A stretch of 64,000 bases of DNA from Acanthochlamys bracteata (lineage: Eukaryota; Streptophyta; Magnoliopsida; Pandanales; Velloziaceae). Under the pieces are notes generated by a model. The model was not told the origin of the DNA. It saw only the letters and a list, made by a program, of their open reading frames with translations, and searched no databases. Shown piece by piece: positions 12,101 to 24,086 of this stretch. Numbering within the stretch: position 1 is the stretch's first letter; every line of letters begins with the position of its first letter. The DNA is taken from contig CM034130.1 of assembly GCA_019914995.1 (NCBI GenBank), positions 6,758,001-6,822,000 of the forward strand, read 5' to 3'. The position numbers were made by a program, and so were the translations under genes.

Positions 12101-12819
12101 AAACACTTGAAAATGGAGAGCCAACTACCCATTCTCTCACTATTTGAATGAGAAAACTTGGACTCAACTTAAAGAAACATTGACCGATTTCTTAAATAAA
12201 AACATGAGTTAGTATTGCTACTTACGTTAAGCTGGTTGGTAATGGAGTCCTGCTGGTTCATGGGGGTAACGATAGGTCTTCCAGTGAGTGATTTCTGACC
12301 CAGAAGCGCGAACGAGTTGTGCGTCGTCAACCACGAGTATCTATTGAACGGCAGCCCAGTTCCCTAGTTAACCCCCCGAGAAACACATCAAATTAATTCA
12401 CCAACAACATCAAAGAAGAAACACCGAAACATTTCATCGAACACAAGAACTACAACAATAACAATGATTAAAAAAATTGAGAAATCATCAATTGATAATT
12501 GTTCAACGGACCTTGGTTTTGGGATCAACAGGTTGGATACGTGTGCACCTTGGCAAGAGACCTCCATCGGCGACACATGTCTCACAGTGAAGCCCTGGGT
12601 CACAGTTTGAGTTCCTAACACATGTTTTCCCTTGCTGTTCGCTCATATTCAAAGTTATCATAATTTCTTCAGCTGTTGTACTGAAGCAAACAAAAGAAAA
12701 GCTAATGAGCTCGAAAATTGAATTACCTGTACGGCAGATGAGAAAGAGAAGAACTGGAAAACCAACAGCAGCAACACTAGCGCCATTTCTTGAATTGGAA
12801 CTTTTGACCGAGTGATCAT
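9142..12819 (-). CDS. PI-PLC X-domain-containing protein, secreted and probably GPI-anchored (8 exons)
   Basis: Exons: 12819-12727, 12634-12512, 12363-12226, 10599-10501, 10421-10118, 10030-9807, 9699-9613, 9330-9142; 1,257 nt, in frame, 418 aa. It belongs to the plant PLC-like phosphodiesterase family (Arabidopsis At5g67130 and relatives). These have only the catalytic X half of a phospholipase C; their substrate is not established. The two histidines expected of the X-domain active site are present: H87 in THNSF and H139 in CHS, followed by the family block CYNFTAF. Before the domain is a Cys-rich module ([16 protein letters not shown], from about residue 36). The N-terminus has a hydrophobic signal peptide. 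A second Met at residue 12 (12786) gives a cleaner signal and may be the real start. The C-terminus ends in a short spacer and a hydrophobic tail ([12 protein letters not shown]), typical of GPI attachment, so the enzyme should sit on the outer plasma-membrane face. Intron 3 is unusually long (1.6 kb). Confidence 0.92.
10600..12225 (-). other. Long intron 3 of the PI-PLC X gene, with an AT-rich island
   Basis: It starts GTAAGT after exon 3 and ends TTGCAG before exon 4. From about 11,886 it contains a GTTTGG-headed AT-rich stretch (to about 12,080) like the islands elsewhere, which may account for part of its length. No other gene is seen in it. Confidence 0.6.
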
Positions 12820-14569
12820 TGCTCCCCCCTCTCTCTCTCTCGTGTCTGTGTTAAGAAATTGAGGAGCAGAGAGTGAAAAGGAGCAGAAGAGGATGACGAA
12901 GGAAAGAATAAGTGCCTGTTACAAATGCTGCACGTAATTAAGTTTTATGAAATTAAATTTAACGAAAATAAAATTCGACAAAAAATTAAAATTTAATAAA
13001 CATAAATTTATAATAATTATTAAAATATATAAATTAAATTTACAATTTAATAAAAATAAATTTAAAACTTAAATTAATAATTAAAATATGTTAAAATAAT
13101 CAAATTTAATATATAAAAAATAGAATTTGGTGAAGCACTGAACGGTTCGCTTTAGATTATGTGAAAGGTTAAAAAAGAATTAACTCTTTTATGAAGTTTT
13201 TACTAAATCTTTTTTTAATAGAATTCTTTTATGTGATTCAATGCTGAATGTTTTACTAAATCTTTTCATCAGTCAAATACTAGGAGGAGGATAATGAAGT
13301 CAACACAACATTTCTTCAAGGAATATTATGTTGTTGCATACAAGGGATATATTGTAAGAGAAACAAAACGTCAAACAAACTACTACCCTCATCTAATAGC
13401 ATTCAAATGAAATGACAAATAACTTATAAGCAAACTGCAAAAAAGTATCGTTCATCTTATTAGGTATATTATTTAGATAAATAGAAAACATATTTTTATT
13501 AAATTGATACAAAGCATTGAAGCAACACAAGGTTAGAAAAAAAAACTATTGCTTAAAATATATAATAAGATTTAAGGAATTAGGAGTTGGCTTTTGTTTA
13601 ACTAGTTGACCAAAATTAGCCCAACTTGTTTGCCGAAAAAGGGCTGAAATTCAGAAGCGCATCATATTAAATATTATTTAATGAGGAACAGAACAAACTC
13701 TAATGATTGATGTCGAAAGCACGTGATAAACATAAAAAAGCCAATATTTAAAAACAAAAAAGAACGAACATAGCTAATCACTCCATTAGTCATCCCATGA
13801 GCCATACCGAGCTCTAAACTTTTATTTCTAATTGTGTGACAGTTTGGGCCATGTTTATTTTTTTTTATAGTTCAATTTCTTCTATCAAAAATTATGTTAA
13901 AAAGTTTTATATTTATCTTTTATTAAAATTTTATTTTTAATTACTCGATTTAAATTCTATGTTATAAAATTAAATTTTTATTTATAAATTTATCTGATAA
14001 AAATAAATATAAAATTAAACTCTTTTTAATATTTCACTTTATTATCTCAAAAGCTAAACAAACACCTTCGCTGCACTCTGATTCATACCTACCGGGCAAA
14101 GGATGTTCTTCCAAATAATTTGTTACAATTCTTTTGACTTTCTAATTTTGAAAATAAAAGTTTTATAGTCGATTGTTGATCAAAATACTTTTGAAACTCC
14201 TTTTGCATCAGATTACATCCTCTTAAGTTTTCAAATATACCTTTAATTTATTATTATATTTAAAAGACTTGTTAAAATTTATTTTATTCTGGTTAAGAAT
14301 TAATCAGCTTTTCTTACCTTCTATGAGCCAAGATTGAGGGGCTCTTTGAAATTGTTTATAAATTTATTTATTTTAATTTTTTATAAATCTTTTATAAAAT
14401 TTCAAAATCTTTTTTATTTTAAATTTTTTAAAAATCACCTCCTAAATATACATTGAAACTCATTCTTTTAAATAAGAGATTATTATTCGAATCAACTCAT
14501 AGACTTTTAAAAAATTTTACAATATGTACAATACGTTATTAAGGATTTGAAGATTTGTTGAAAGAGAAA
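12820..14569. other. AT-rich intergenic region
   Basis: It starts with the PI-PLC gene's promoter side, including a CT microsatellite (about 12,828-12,841) in the likely 5' UTR. The rest is noncoding, with AT-rich islands at 13,850-14,068 and about 14,338-14,460. Nothing else is recognised. Confidence 0.5.
13850..14068. repeat. AT-rich foldback island
   Basis: The left end reads CATGTTTATTTTTT. The right end read outward is AAGGTGTTTGTTTAGC. The interior is A/T with runs complementary between the two halves. Confidence 0.4.
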
Positions 14570-17500
14570 GTATTCAAAGAATAGTTTTTTACAGTATTAT
14601 ATTTTATTAAAATAAATTTTTGCAATTTATTTCAAATTAAGATATTTTTTGAGCTTGTTTTTTTTTCAACCGATCACTCTCTCAATACGCCTAGTTTATC
14701 TCATCAATATCCGATCCTACTAAATTACAACAGATTTTTCAAAAAAAATTTCATAATATCTATTAAAAACTAAAATGTATAGTTTAGAATTTGAGTATTT
14801 AATTGGATGCAGAAAAGAGTTTGCACTTTGCGAATATTTTAACAAAAAAAATTTAAGACCATTTGTTGTGGATGAAGGATTATTTAATTTAACAAATTTA
14901 CGACAAATTAGAGCAACTTCGGCTCGATCTCGCTTCACGATCACTCGCTCTCTTCTTCTTCTCCAACTCTTTCAATTTGAACCTGCTCGATCCATGACGA
15001 CCGTGATCTTGAGATCCTGCTTGCTATTGTTCGCGAGCTTACCGTCTTTCGAGTTCATCGTGATTGTGCAAGATTCAATCTTTCATTTCTTCACTGCTTT
15101 TTTGTTCCCATATTCTGTGATTTTGGTTTGAATGTAACTTATACTAGAATTTGTTTGTAAAACAAAACTTGGAATTTTTTTAGTTATTAAGGCGCAAATT
15201 TGGATATGACATGCTAACTGGAGTAGTAAAAATCAAGGAAATTTTTGGGAGATGAACTAAATCAAAAGTTTTTTAAGTTTACAAATATAAGTTGAGAAGG
15301 ACTCAAAGAACAAATGCTAACATAATGCGAATGGATGTCACGAAAATTTTCACAAGCGTATTCGTAACTGTGAAAATAAAATTAAATTAAATCGATTGTT
15401 GTTGGGAAAGTGATTTTAATAAAAGTGATTGTTGCTGGGAAAATCAATTTGGAGAAAACAGATTGTGGTCTGATTTGCGGTAACTTTCGGGCAAAGTAAT
15501 TGAAGAAGAAATTGTCGTAGGGATAAATTTTGTGTTTTTTTTTTTTCTTCACGAGTGACGATGGGACCCGTTAGAAAGTACATGCGATTGTAGCAAAGGA
15601 GTACGCTTTATTCTTTTTCGCTTTATTTTGTTGTCTCATATAAAATTTCATAATTTATTTATACTTTCATAAGTGTAGTGTAGGTGGCTACTGTGGATTT
15701 GTATATCACTATATTGTTTCAGATGTATTAGATTGTGACAATAAATTAAAGATAATTTGACTGCATTCGGTTTGCAATAATACCCACTGCTCGCCGACTA
15801 GGTTTGGTGTCTCATACATGACTACCATCTAAAAGTAATATATAGCTCAACATAAGAGTATAAATATGGCCATATTAAACGGGCTTACTTGCGCCCCGAC
15901 TAAAAGGCCTGAGACACGGCTCATCTAGTCCGTGAATAGTAACACGATCGGTCCAGTACTTCATGCAATATAAGGTTGATTTTATCGGCTCGATCGTCTC
16001 AATTACTGTATGCTTTTGATCAGTCAATAATAGACCCTTGACTTGAGCAACTACTTGGTAGTTGAACATGTTAACTTATAATAAAAAAGTTATTAATAAT
16101 AAAAGCTATTTATTATCTTAATAATAAATTATCTAAGTTATTTTAAATTTTTATTTTTTAATTTATTATATAAATAACAAATAAAACGGACAAACGGATA
16201 GAATCATGTCAAGAAAATTATGACTGAGCTAGCTCGACCTTGGTGTAGAAATCGGGTTGGATTAGTCTCGTTCCAGCTTGTCATATATATACCTCTAGTT
16301 TTTATAAAAAACTTTTTAAAATTCAGGTCAAGAAGATTGAATGTTTCTAATTTAAAAAAAGCTTTTTAAAATAATATAGAAGAGTTATTAAAAAATATAA
16401 AAACTTTCAAAAATAAATATTGGCAATATAAATACTGTCAAATACTTCCTAAATTTTAGTGCACGCCATGTTTTGGATAACTAAAAATGTAAACTTTTGA
16501 AAAACAATATAGAACTTTTAACAATTTAAAGAAATTATATATATAATCATCACATAAACTATAAGTTATTTAAGTTGTTTATATATTTTCAAAAATTATT
16601 ATGATATACTTTGTATAAGTTTTCCAAGATGGCGTAAGTTTGATGCAAAGAATTATTGGACACTTTGGCTATGGGAGTGTTTGAATTACATAAAGGTAAA
16701 TTTTGCAGAGTAAAATTTGATAACGTAAAGTTCGGTGTGAATTGAAATTGGGTAAAAGTTCTCGGAGTGATAAATTAAACACTTGAAGCAAAATTTTGAG
16801 TTAAATTTTAATAAAAATAAAATTGATGTAAAAGTAAATTACCATTTGAAGTGATAATTAAAATAATAATAAATTTGGAAAAATAAAGTTTATTACAATT
16901 AAAATATGATCTCTGCGTTTGAAACAACAAATGGATTCTTTATTGTTTTTCAGATTCATACACTTGAATGACTTTCACATGTTAGCCGAAAACAGCTATT
17001 AAGTGCGGTTTGGCAACATATTTCAGAAAAATAATTTTTTAATTTATATTTTAAATAATTTTTTAAAAATTTAGTAGAAAATATAAAATTTTATAAAATA
17101 AGTATTTATTTTTATTATTTTTTAAAATAAAAAAATAAGACTTATTTTTTAAAAAATGACAAAATATTTTTATTTTAGAAAATATTTTTCAAAAAAATTT
17201 TCAAACCTAAGAGTGCTTTAAAAGTTAACTTTTTTGAAAGGAAGGATTTTTTTAATTTATAAACAAATTTTATTATTTTGATTTCAAAAAATAATAAAAT
17301 AACTGCTTAAATTTTTTTACTGTTTTAATATTGTTTAAATAACTATATAAATTTTATTAAATATTATAAAATTTATTTAAATATAAATTAAAAATTAAAA
17401 AGTTAATTGGAGCAAAGTTATTACACTGTGCTTCACATGAAAGTGTGCTGGGACAGTGCTTCACATGGAAGTGCGCAGTAACACACCGCTACCATAATAA

Positions 17501-18009
17501 CTTCAGATGTTCAGAAACCAGCTGTCTTCCATGAAGACTGCCTAAACATAGGCAGGTAGCTAAGCTACTCTTGTGTTCTACGTGGTTGCATTGGATCCCT
17601 GCGTCGCTGTTTTACGGCACATTTTATACCGCTTTTTATTAAATTTTTATATTTTATAGAAATTAAATTAATATATAATTTTGTAATTAAAATTTAAATT
17701 CATTTGCTAAAATATTTTAATGTGACTTTTTCTAAAAAATTGTTAACTTAATAACTCCCAAAATTCCTCTTTCAATATTGTTAGTAGCTGTCCTATGCAT
17801 TTTGACTTTGAGTTGACAATGTAAAGAACTTGATTCAGTGGCAATTAATTATCTAAAAGTTTGGTAAATGATTTAGGTGTGGTTGGCAATTACTTATCAA
17901 TATTTTTCTCTATTTCAATTAACATCTCATTTTAAATAATTTTTTATAATATTTAAATTTTTATAAAAATATAAATTTTAGTTTTTAATAATAAAGCTTA
18001 TTTTAAAAT
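14570..18009. repeat. Copy 1 of a 3.44-kb tandem duplication
   Basis: The whole 3,440-bp stretch reappears head to tail at 18,010-21,464. Near its start (14,900-15,130) is a promoter/leader-like CT-rich stretch and a 118-aa + strand frame with a hydrophobic segment. That frame is broken in copy 2 by a missing base in a CTGCTTGCTA stretch, so I do not call it a gene. A 64-aa - strand frame (15,875-16,069) is identical in both copies but has no recognised similarity. Around 17,430-17,610 is a less AT-rich segment with two near-repeats of GTGCTTCACATG. An AT-rich island occupies about 17,000-17,220. Confidence 0.9.
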
Positions 18010-21000
18010 GTATTCAAAGAATAGTTTTTTACAGTATTATATTTTATTAAAATAAATTTTTGCAATTTATTTCAAATTAAGATATTTTTTGAGCTTGTTT
18101 TTTTTTCAACCGATCACTCTCTCAATACGCCTAGTTTATCTCATCAATATCCGATCCTACTAAATTACAACAGATTTTTCAAAAAAAATTTCATAATATC
18201 TATTAAAAACTAAAATGTATAGTTTAGAATTTGAGTATTTAATTGGATGCAGAAAGAGTTTGCACTTTGCAGAATATTTTAACAAAAAATAAATTAAGAC
18301 CATTTGTTGTGGATGAAGGATTATTTAATTTAACAAATTTCTGACAAATTAGAGCAACTCGGCTCCAGTACTGTTCACAGATCACTCGCTCTCTTCTTCT
18401 TCTCCAACTCTTTCAATTTCGAACCCTGCTCGATCCATGACGACCGTGATCTTGAGATCCTGCTGCTATTGTTCGCGAGCTTACCGTCTTTCCAGTTCAT
18501 CGTGATTGTGCAAGATTCAATCTTTCATTTCTTCACTCTGTTTTTGTTCCCATATTCTGTGATTTTGGTTTGAATGTAACTTATACTAGAATTTGTTTGT
18601 AAAACAAAACTTGGAATTTTTTTAGTTATTAAGGCGCAAATTTGGATATGACATGCTAACTGGAGTAGTAAAAATCAAGGAAATTTTTGGGAGATGAACT
18701 AAATCAAAAGTTTTTTAAGTTTACAAATATAAGTTGAGAAGGACTCAGCAACAAATGCTAACATAATGCGAATGGATGTCACGAAAATTTTCACAAGCGT
18801 ATTCGTAACTGTGAAAATAAAATTAGTAACTGATTGTTGTTGGGAAAGTGATTTTAATAAAAGTGATTGTTGCTGGGAAAATCAATTTGGAGAAAACAGA
18901 TTGTGGTCTGATTTGCGGTAACTTTCGGGCAAAGTAATTGAAGAAGAAATTGTCGTAGGGATAAATTTTGTGTTTTTTCTTTTCTTACGAGTGACGCATG
19001 GGACCCGTTAGAAAGTACATGCGATTGTAGCAGTGGGTACGTTTTATTCTTTTCGCTTTATTTTGTTGTCTCATATAAAATTTCATAATTTATTTATACT
19101 TTCATAAGTGTAGTGTAGGTGGCTACTGTGGATTTGTATATCACTATATTGTTTCAGATGTATTAGATTGTGACAATAAATTAAAGATAATTTGACTGCA
19201 TTCGGTTTGCAATAATACCCACTGCTCGCCGACTAGGTTTGGTGTCTCATACATGACTACCATCTAAAAGTAATATATAGCTCAACATAAGAGTATAAAT
19301 ATGGCCATATTAAACGGGCTTACTTGCGCCCCGACTAAAAGGCCTGAGACACGGCTCATCTAGTCCGTGAATAGTAACACGATCGGTCCAGTACTTCATG
19401 CAATATAAGGTTGATTTTATCGGCTCGATCGTCTCAATTACTGTATGCTTTTGATCAGTCAATAATAGACCCTTGACTTGAGCAACTACTTGGTAGTTGA
19501 ACATGTTAACTTATAATAAAAAGTTATTAATAATAAAAGCTATTTATTATCTTAATAATAAATTATCTAAGTTATTTTAAATTTTTATTTTTTAATTTAT
19601 TATATAAATAACAAATAAAACGGACAAACGGATAGAATCATGTCAAGAAAATTATGACTGAGCTAGCTCGACCTTGGTGTAGAAATCGGGTTGGATTAGT
19701 CTCGTTCCACTTGTCATATATATACCTCTAGTTTTTATAAAAACTTTTTAAAATTCAGGTCAAGAAGATTGAATGTTTCTAATTTAAAAAAAGCTTTTTA
19801 AAATAATATAGAAGAGTTATTAAAAAATATAAAAACTTTCAAAAATAAATATTGGCAATATAAATACTGTCAAATACTTCCTAAATTTTAGTGCACGCCA
19901 TGTTTTGGATAACTAAAAATGTAAACTTTTGAAAAACAATATAGAACTTTTAACAATTTAAAGAAATTATATATATAATCATCACATAAACTATAAGTTA
20001 TTTAAGTTGTTTATATATTTTCAAAAATTATTATGATATACTTTGTATAAGTTTTCCAAGATGGCGTAAGTTTGATGCAAAGAATTATTGGACACTTTGG
20101 CTATGGGAGTGTTTGAATTACATAAAGGTAAATTTTGCAGAGTAAAATTTGATAACGTAAAGTTCGGTGTGAATTGAAATTGGGTAAAAGTTCTCGGAGT
20201 GATAAATTAAACACTTGAAGCAAAATTTTGAGTTAAATTTTAATAAAAATAAAATTGATGTAAAAGTAAATTACCATTTGAAGTGATAATTAAAATAATA
20301 ATAAATTTGGAAAAATAAAGTTTATTACAATTAAAATATGATCTCTGCGTTTGAAACAACAAATGGATTCTTTATTGTTTTTCAGATTCATACACTTGAA
20401 TGACTTTCACATGTTAGCCGAAAACAGCTATTAAGTGCGGTTTGGCAACATATTTCAGAAAAATAATTTTTTAATTTATATTTTAAATAATTTTTATATA
20501 ATTTTTTAAAAATTTAGTAGAAAATATAAAATTTTATAAAATAAGTATTTATTTTTATTATTTTTTAAAATAAAAAAATAAGACTTATTTTTTAAAAAAT
20601 GACAAAATATTTTTATTTTAGAAAATATTTTTTCAAAAAAAAAAATTTTCAAACCTAAGAGTGCTTTAAAAAAAAATTAACTTTTTTTTGAAAGGAAGGA
20701 TTTTTTTAATTTATAAACAAATTTTATTATTTTGATTTCAAAAAATAATAAAATAACTGCTTAAATTTTTTTACTGTTTTAATATTGTTTAAATAACTAT
20801 ATAAATTTTATTAAATATTATAAAATTTATTTAAATATAAATTAAAAATTAAAAAGTTAATTGGAGCAAAGTTATTACACTGTGCTTCACATGAAAGTGT
20901 GCTGGGACAGTGCTTCACATGGAAGTGCGCAGTAACACACCGCTACCATAATAACTTCAGATGTTCAGAAACCAGCTGTCTTCCATGAAGACTGCCTAAA

Positions 21001-21464
21001 CATAGGCAGGTAGCTAAGCTACTCTTGTGTTCTACGTGGTTGCATTGGATCCCTGCGTCGCTGTTTTACGGCACATTTTATACCGCTTTTTATTAAATTT
21101 TTATATTTTATAGAAATTAAATTAATATATAATTTTGTAATTAAAATTTAAATTCATTTGCTAAAATATTTTAATGTGACTTTTTCTAAAAAATTGTTAA
21201 CTTAATAACTCCCAAAATTCCTCTTTCAATATTGTTAGTAGCTGTCCTATGCATTTTGACTTTGAGTTGACAATGTAAAGAACTTGATTCCAGTGGCAAT
21301 TAATTATCTAAAAGTTTGGTAAATGATTTAGGTGTGGTTGGCAATTACTTATCAATATTTTTCTCTATTTCAATTAACATCTCATTTTAAATAATTTTTT
21401 ATAATATTTAAATTTTTATAAAAATATAAATTTTAGTTTTTAATAATAAAGCTTATTTTAAAAT
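18010..21464. repeat. Copy 2 of a 3.44-kb tandem duplication
   Basis: It is 3,455 bp and abuts copy 1, with at most one base of shared sequence at the junction. Differences from copy 1 cluster in the first kilobase (about 18,250-19,050), as many small indels and swaps. The next 1.3 kb is almost identical, then a few A/T-run length differences occur around 20,480-20,690. The ends are TATTCAAAGAATAG and GCTTATTTTAAAAT; there are no terminal inverted repeats or LTR-like TG..CA ends. Confidence 0.9.
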
Positions 21465-22445
21465 TCTAAAAAGAAACTTTTTTTAAAATAATTTTATTTT
21501 AAATAATTCTAAACTTTCATTTAACTACCAGCCAACTAGTCTGCTAATGCTCAATTAAGCTTTAGAGTGGAAAATATTTATAAAATCGAAATTTTTTGAA
21601 ATAAAAAATATTTTTATTTTTTTAAAAATAATAAAAATATATAATAAAAAAATTTTATTATTAAAAATTTTTAAATTTTTTAAATTTTAAAAAAAATTTA
21701 AAATATTTATAAAATATATATTCAAAAATATAAAATAAAAATTTAAAAATTTTGTTAGAAAAATAGAAAGCCAAACACACCCTTGCATGTTTCGTTAAGA
21801 GGCTTAGGACTTGTTCAATCACATAAAATCAAATTTATAAAATAAATTTATAAAGATAAATTTTAAAATAATAATTAAAATACGAAACATAAATTTAAAT
21901 AAATTTAAATAAAAATAAAATTTAGATAATATAATTTAAAATAATAATTAAAATATATAAAATATTAAATTAAAATTTGAAATTCTTTTGTGGTGGTAAT
22001 TAAAAATATGCTCTAAAAGTGTTGGCTTGGATCTCATGATCCAAAACTTTAATTATTCCACCCAACAGAGGAGCAAATTCTATACCCATTCAAGCTGCTG
22101 TCCATGTTTTGTTGTTTCCCTAACAAACTTTATGATTTGGTTATTTTTCCCATCGTTTAGTCAATCGCAATGCCAAATAACTGAAAATAAAAAGACACTT
22201 ATTCTCCATTTAAACAGTATCAATTAACCAAATAGATATACTAAAAAACAGGCAAAGAAGAATAAAACAAAGGTAAAAAAAGGGGAAGAAGAACAAGAAT
22301 ATAATGAAGTAGAACAAAGGATCTAAATCTATATGAATTACTACAGAAATTTCAGAAGTAGCAGATCTCTCAAGTTTCAAACAACATTGCAACCAATATT
22401 ATGACAAACAGCACGACAAAGGAACGCCAATTATAAACTAGATAG
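21465..22445. other. AT-rich spacer downstream of RALF34
   Basis: From about 21,560 to 21,782 is a further AT-rich island ending GCCAAACACACCC. The part nearest 22,445 should be the RALF34 3' UTR. The short open frames in 22,027-22,392 are not coding-like. Confidence 0.5.
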
Positions 22446-22835
22446 TTAGAAACCACCGCGGCAACGGGTAATAGCGGAGCAGCCGCGGTGGTAAGGATGA
22501 GCAGGGCCAGTGGCGAGATGACAGTTATAAGTGTAGTAAGACCTTCCTGATCTAGGCGGACAAGGAACACGATCGGCAACCAACGCGGCGTACGAAATGT
22601 AGTACCGAATCGCGTGCCTGTGACCGTGCCACAAGTAGTGCAGCGATCTCCCGTGCTCCATCCCAGCTAAATCTTCTTCTTCATTGCTGTTGTGAGATTC
22701 GAAGCCGAATGGGTAGACAGAAGCAGTTGCATCAGTAGTACTGATGTCGTTGGCTTCAACGGTAGCGGAGCTATGGAGTAACACGGCCATGGCTGTGATG
22801 AAGAGAGCAAAAATGAGAACGGTGGAGAGAGCCAT
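22446..22835 (-). CDS. RALF34: Rapid alkalinization factor, RALF34-like peptide hormone precursor
   Basis: This is a 129-aa intronless preproprotein. Residues 1-28 are a signal peptide. A variable acidic pro-region (NEEED at 51-55) follows, and the mature RALF begins near residue 77. The mature part has the YISY receptor-binding motif (79-82), four cysteines (92, 105, 119, 125) forming the two RALF disulfides, and the C-terminal RGCSAITRCRG block. The stretch DRVPCPPRSGRSYYTYNC has the longer first loop of RALF34, not of RALF1/23. RALF34 is a secreted ligand of THESEUS1-type CrRLK1L kinases and acts in lateral root initiation and wall sensing. The usual dibasic RRxL subtilase site is not clear; the sequence before YISY is GHRHAIRY. 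A TATAGATA box candidate lies at 22,909-22,902, about 70 bp upstream of the ATG. Confidence 0.93.
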   Translation of the reverse strand: MALSTVLIFALFITAMAVLLHSSATVEANDISTTDATASVYPFGFESHNSNEEEDLAGMEHGRSLHYLWHGHRHAIRYYISYAALVADRVPCPPRSGRSYYTYNCHLATGPAHPYHRGCSAITRCRGGF

Positions 22836-24086
22836 GACTGCTGCAGAAAAGAGAGCGCAATGAAGGCTACTGACAGTGACTGTATGGGTTTGTGCGACTG
22901 ATATCTATACATAGAAAAGTATTAAAAGTTATTAGAGGACCGATATAGAAAAGTTGTATCTCTATTTTTCCTCTTGTTGATATTTGCAATATCGGACCAC
23001 TATTTATTCTTTAATATTTGTTATTGGTAATTAGCACTAGGAAGATCATTGACTGTATTATTTATGGCGAACCTGATAGTGATGCAGAGTTCTCACATGC
23101 AAGCAACCGCGCGATGCGGTGTTCACCGTAAGAATTCCAGTGCATGTGGCAGTGCCAAAGCTTACATTTACCACTCCTCTAAATTGAGGGTTTATTTGGT
23201 TGTAATGAATATAGTAAAATTTTAAAAATAAATTATTAAAATTAAGTTTTTTTGTATTTAATTCAATCTGGTCATTGAATGAGATGCAAAATACATAAGC
23301 ATCCTTCATGTAAAACTTCACATTATTTGGATTTGATTATATGTTTTAATTCACAACTCACGGTTGGATTTTGAATTTCAAAAGTTCCAATACATGTATT
23401 GGAATTTTTTAATCGGTGATACACAGTTCCGATCCATTAAACACATCATACTTGTTCTGCACGTTTTCACTTGACAACTCTGATTCAATCCAAGAAAGAC
23501 CACGAGAGGTAATTGAGACAGTATCATGCGTAAAATTAACGTCTTCGTTAGACAGAAGAGACTCTAAGAAGCGAACACTTCCCGTTACCAATGTTGGAAC
23601 TTTGAGGCGTTTGACAAAATTTCTCAAAAAAATATTTTTTTAATATTTTAGTTCATCCAGTTCGATCGGTAAGCCCTTCGTGCAGAAAGACAACTGATAT
23701 GCTGTCCGATCACATTGCTTTCAAGTCATTTGATTGTAAAGGTATCCTTTGCATATAACGTCGCACTATAGAAACAACAACATGAAGCTTTCGTGAGAAA
23801 AGACAAAAACAACATTATCTTCTGAAATTTGTGCTCTGCAACGAGAATCTCCATCTTTGAAGAATTCATGCTCAGCACCACGATTGTAGGCATTGTATTG
23901 TTCAGTTGTTCATCCATTCTGTACTGACATTTTGTTTCTTTTCTCCCTCCTTAACTTCTGTACTTCATCAAGCTAAGTTAACAACCCAGCTCTTCGTTCA
24001 ACACAGCTACTCCCAGCTTTTGCTTTGGGAAGAATGGAGTTTGGTTATGGCGGCAATTACACTTTAAGTGAACTCAGATGCATGTT
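22836..24086. other. Intergenic, RALF34 promoter side and CrcB/FEX 3' flank
   Basis: No gene is recognised. Around 23,409-23,640 both strands are open for more than 70 codons. The - strand frame (23,627-23,409) has ordinary protein-like composition (for example SRGLSWIESELSSENVQ) and ends with a stop, but I cannot place it in a family, and it has no clear splice partners. It may be an exon remnant. Confidence 0.35.

Noticed and set aside
15875..16069. 64-aa frame identical in both tandem copies (also 19,310-19,504) as a conserved gene
   Set aside because: Its identity is explained by the recent duplication; noncoding flanks are equally identical, and no similarity is recognised.
14570..21464. 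The tandem copies as the two LTRs of a retrotransposon
   Set aside because: The copies abut with no internal region, and they lack TG..CA ends, a primer-binding site and a target-site duplication.
23058..23321. 87-aa - strand frame beginning KFYMKDAYVFCISF as a real exon
   Set aside because: It soon runs into AT-rich island-like sequence, and I could not connect it to any family or splice partner.
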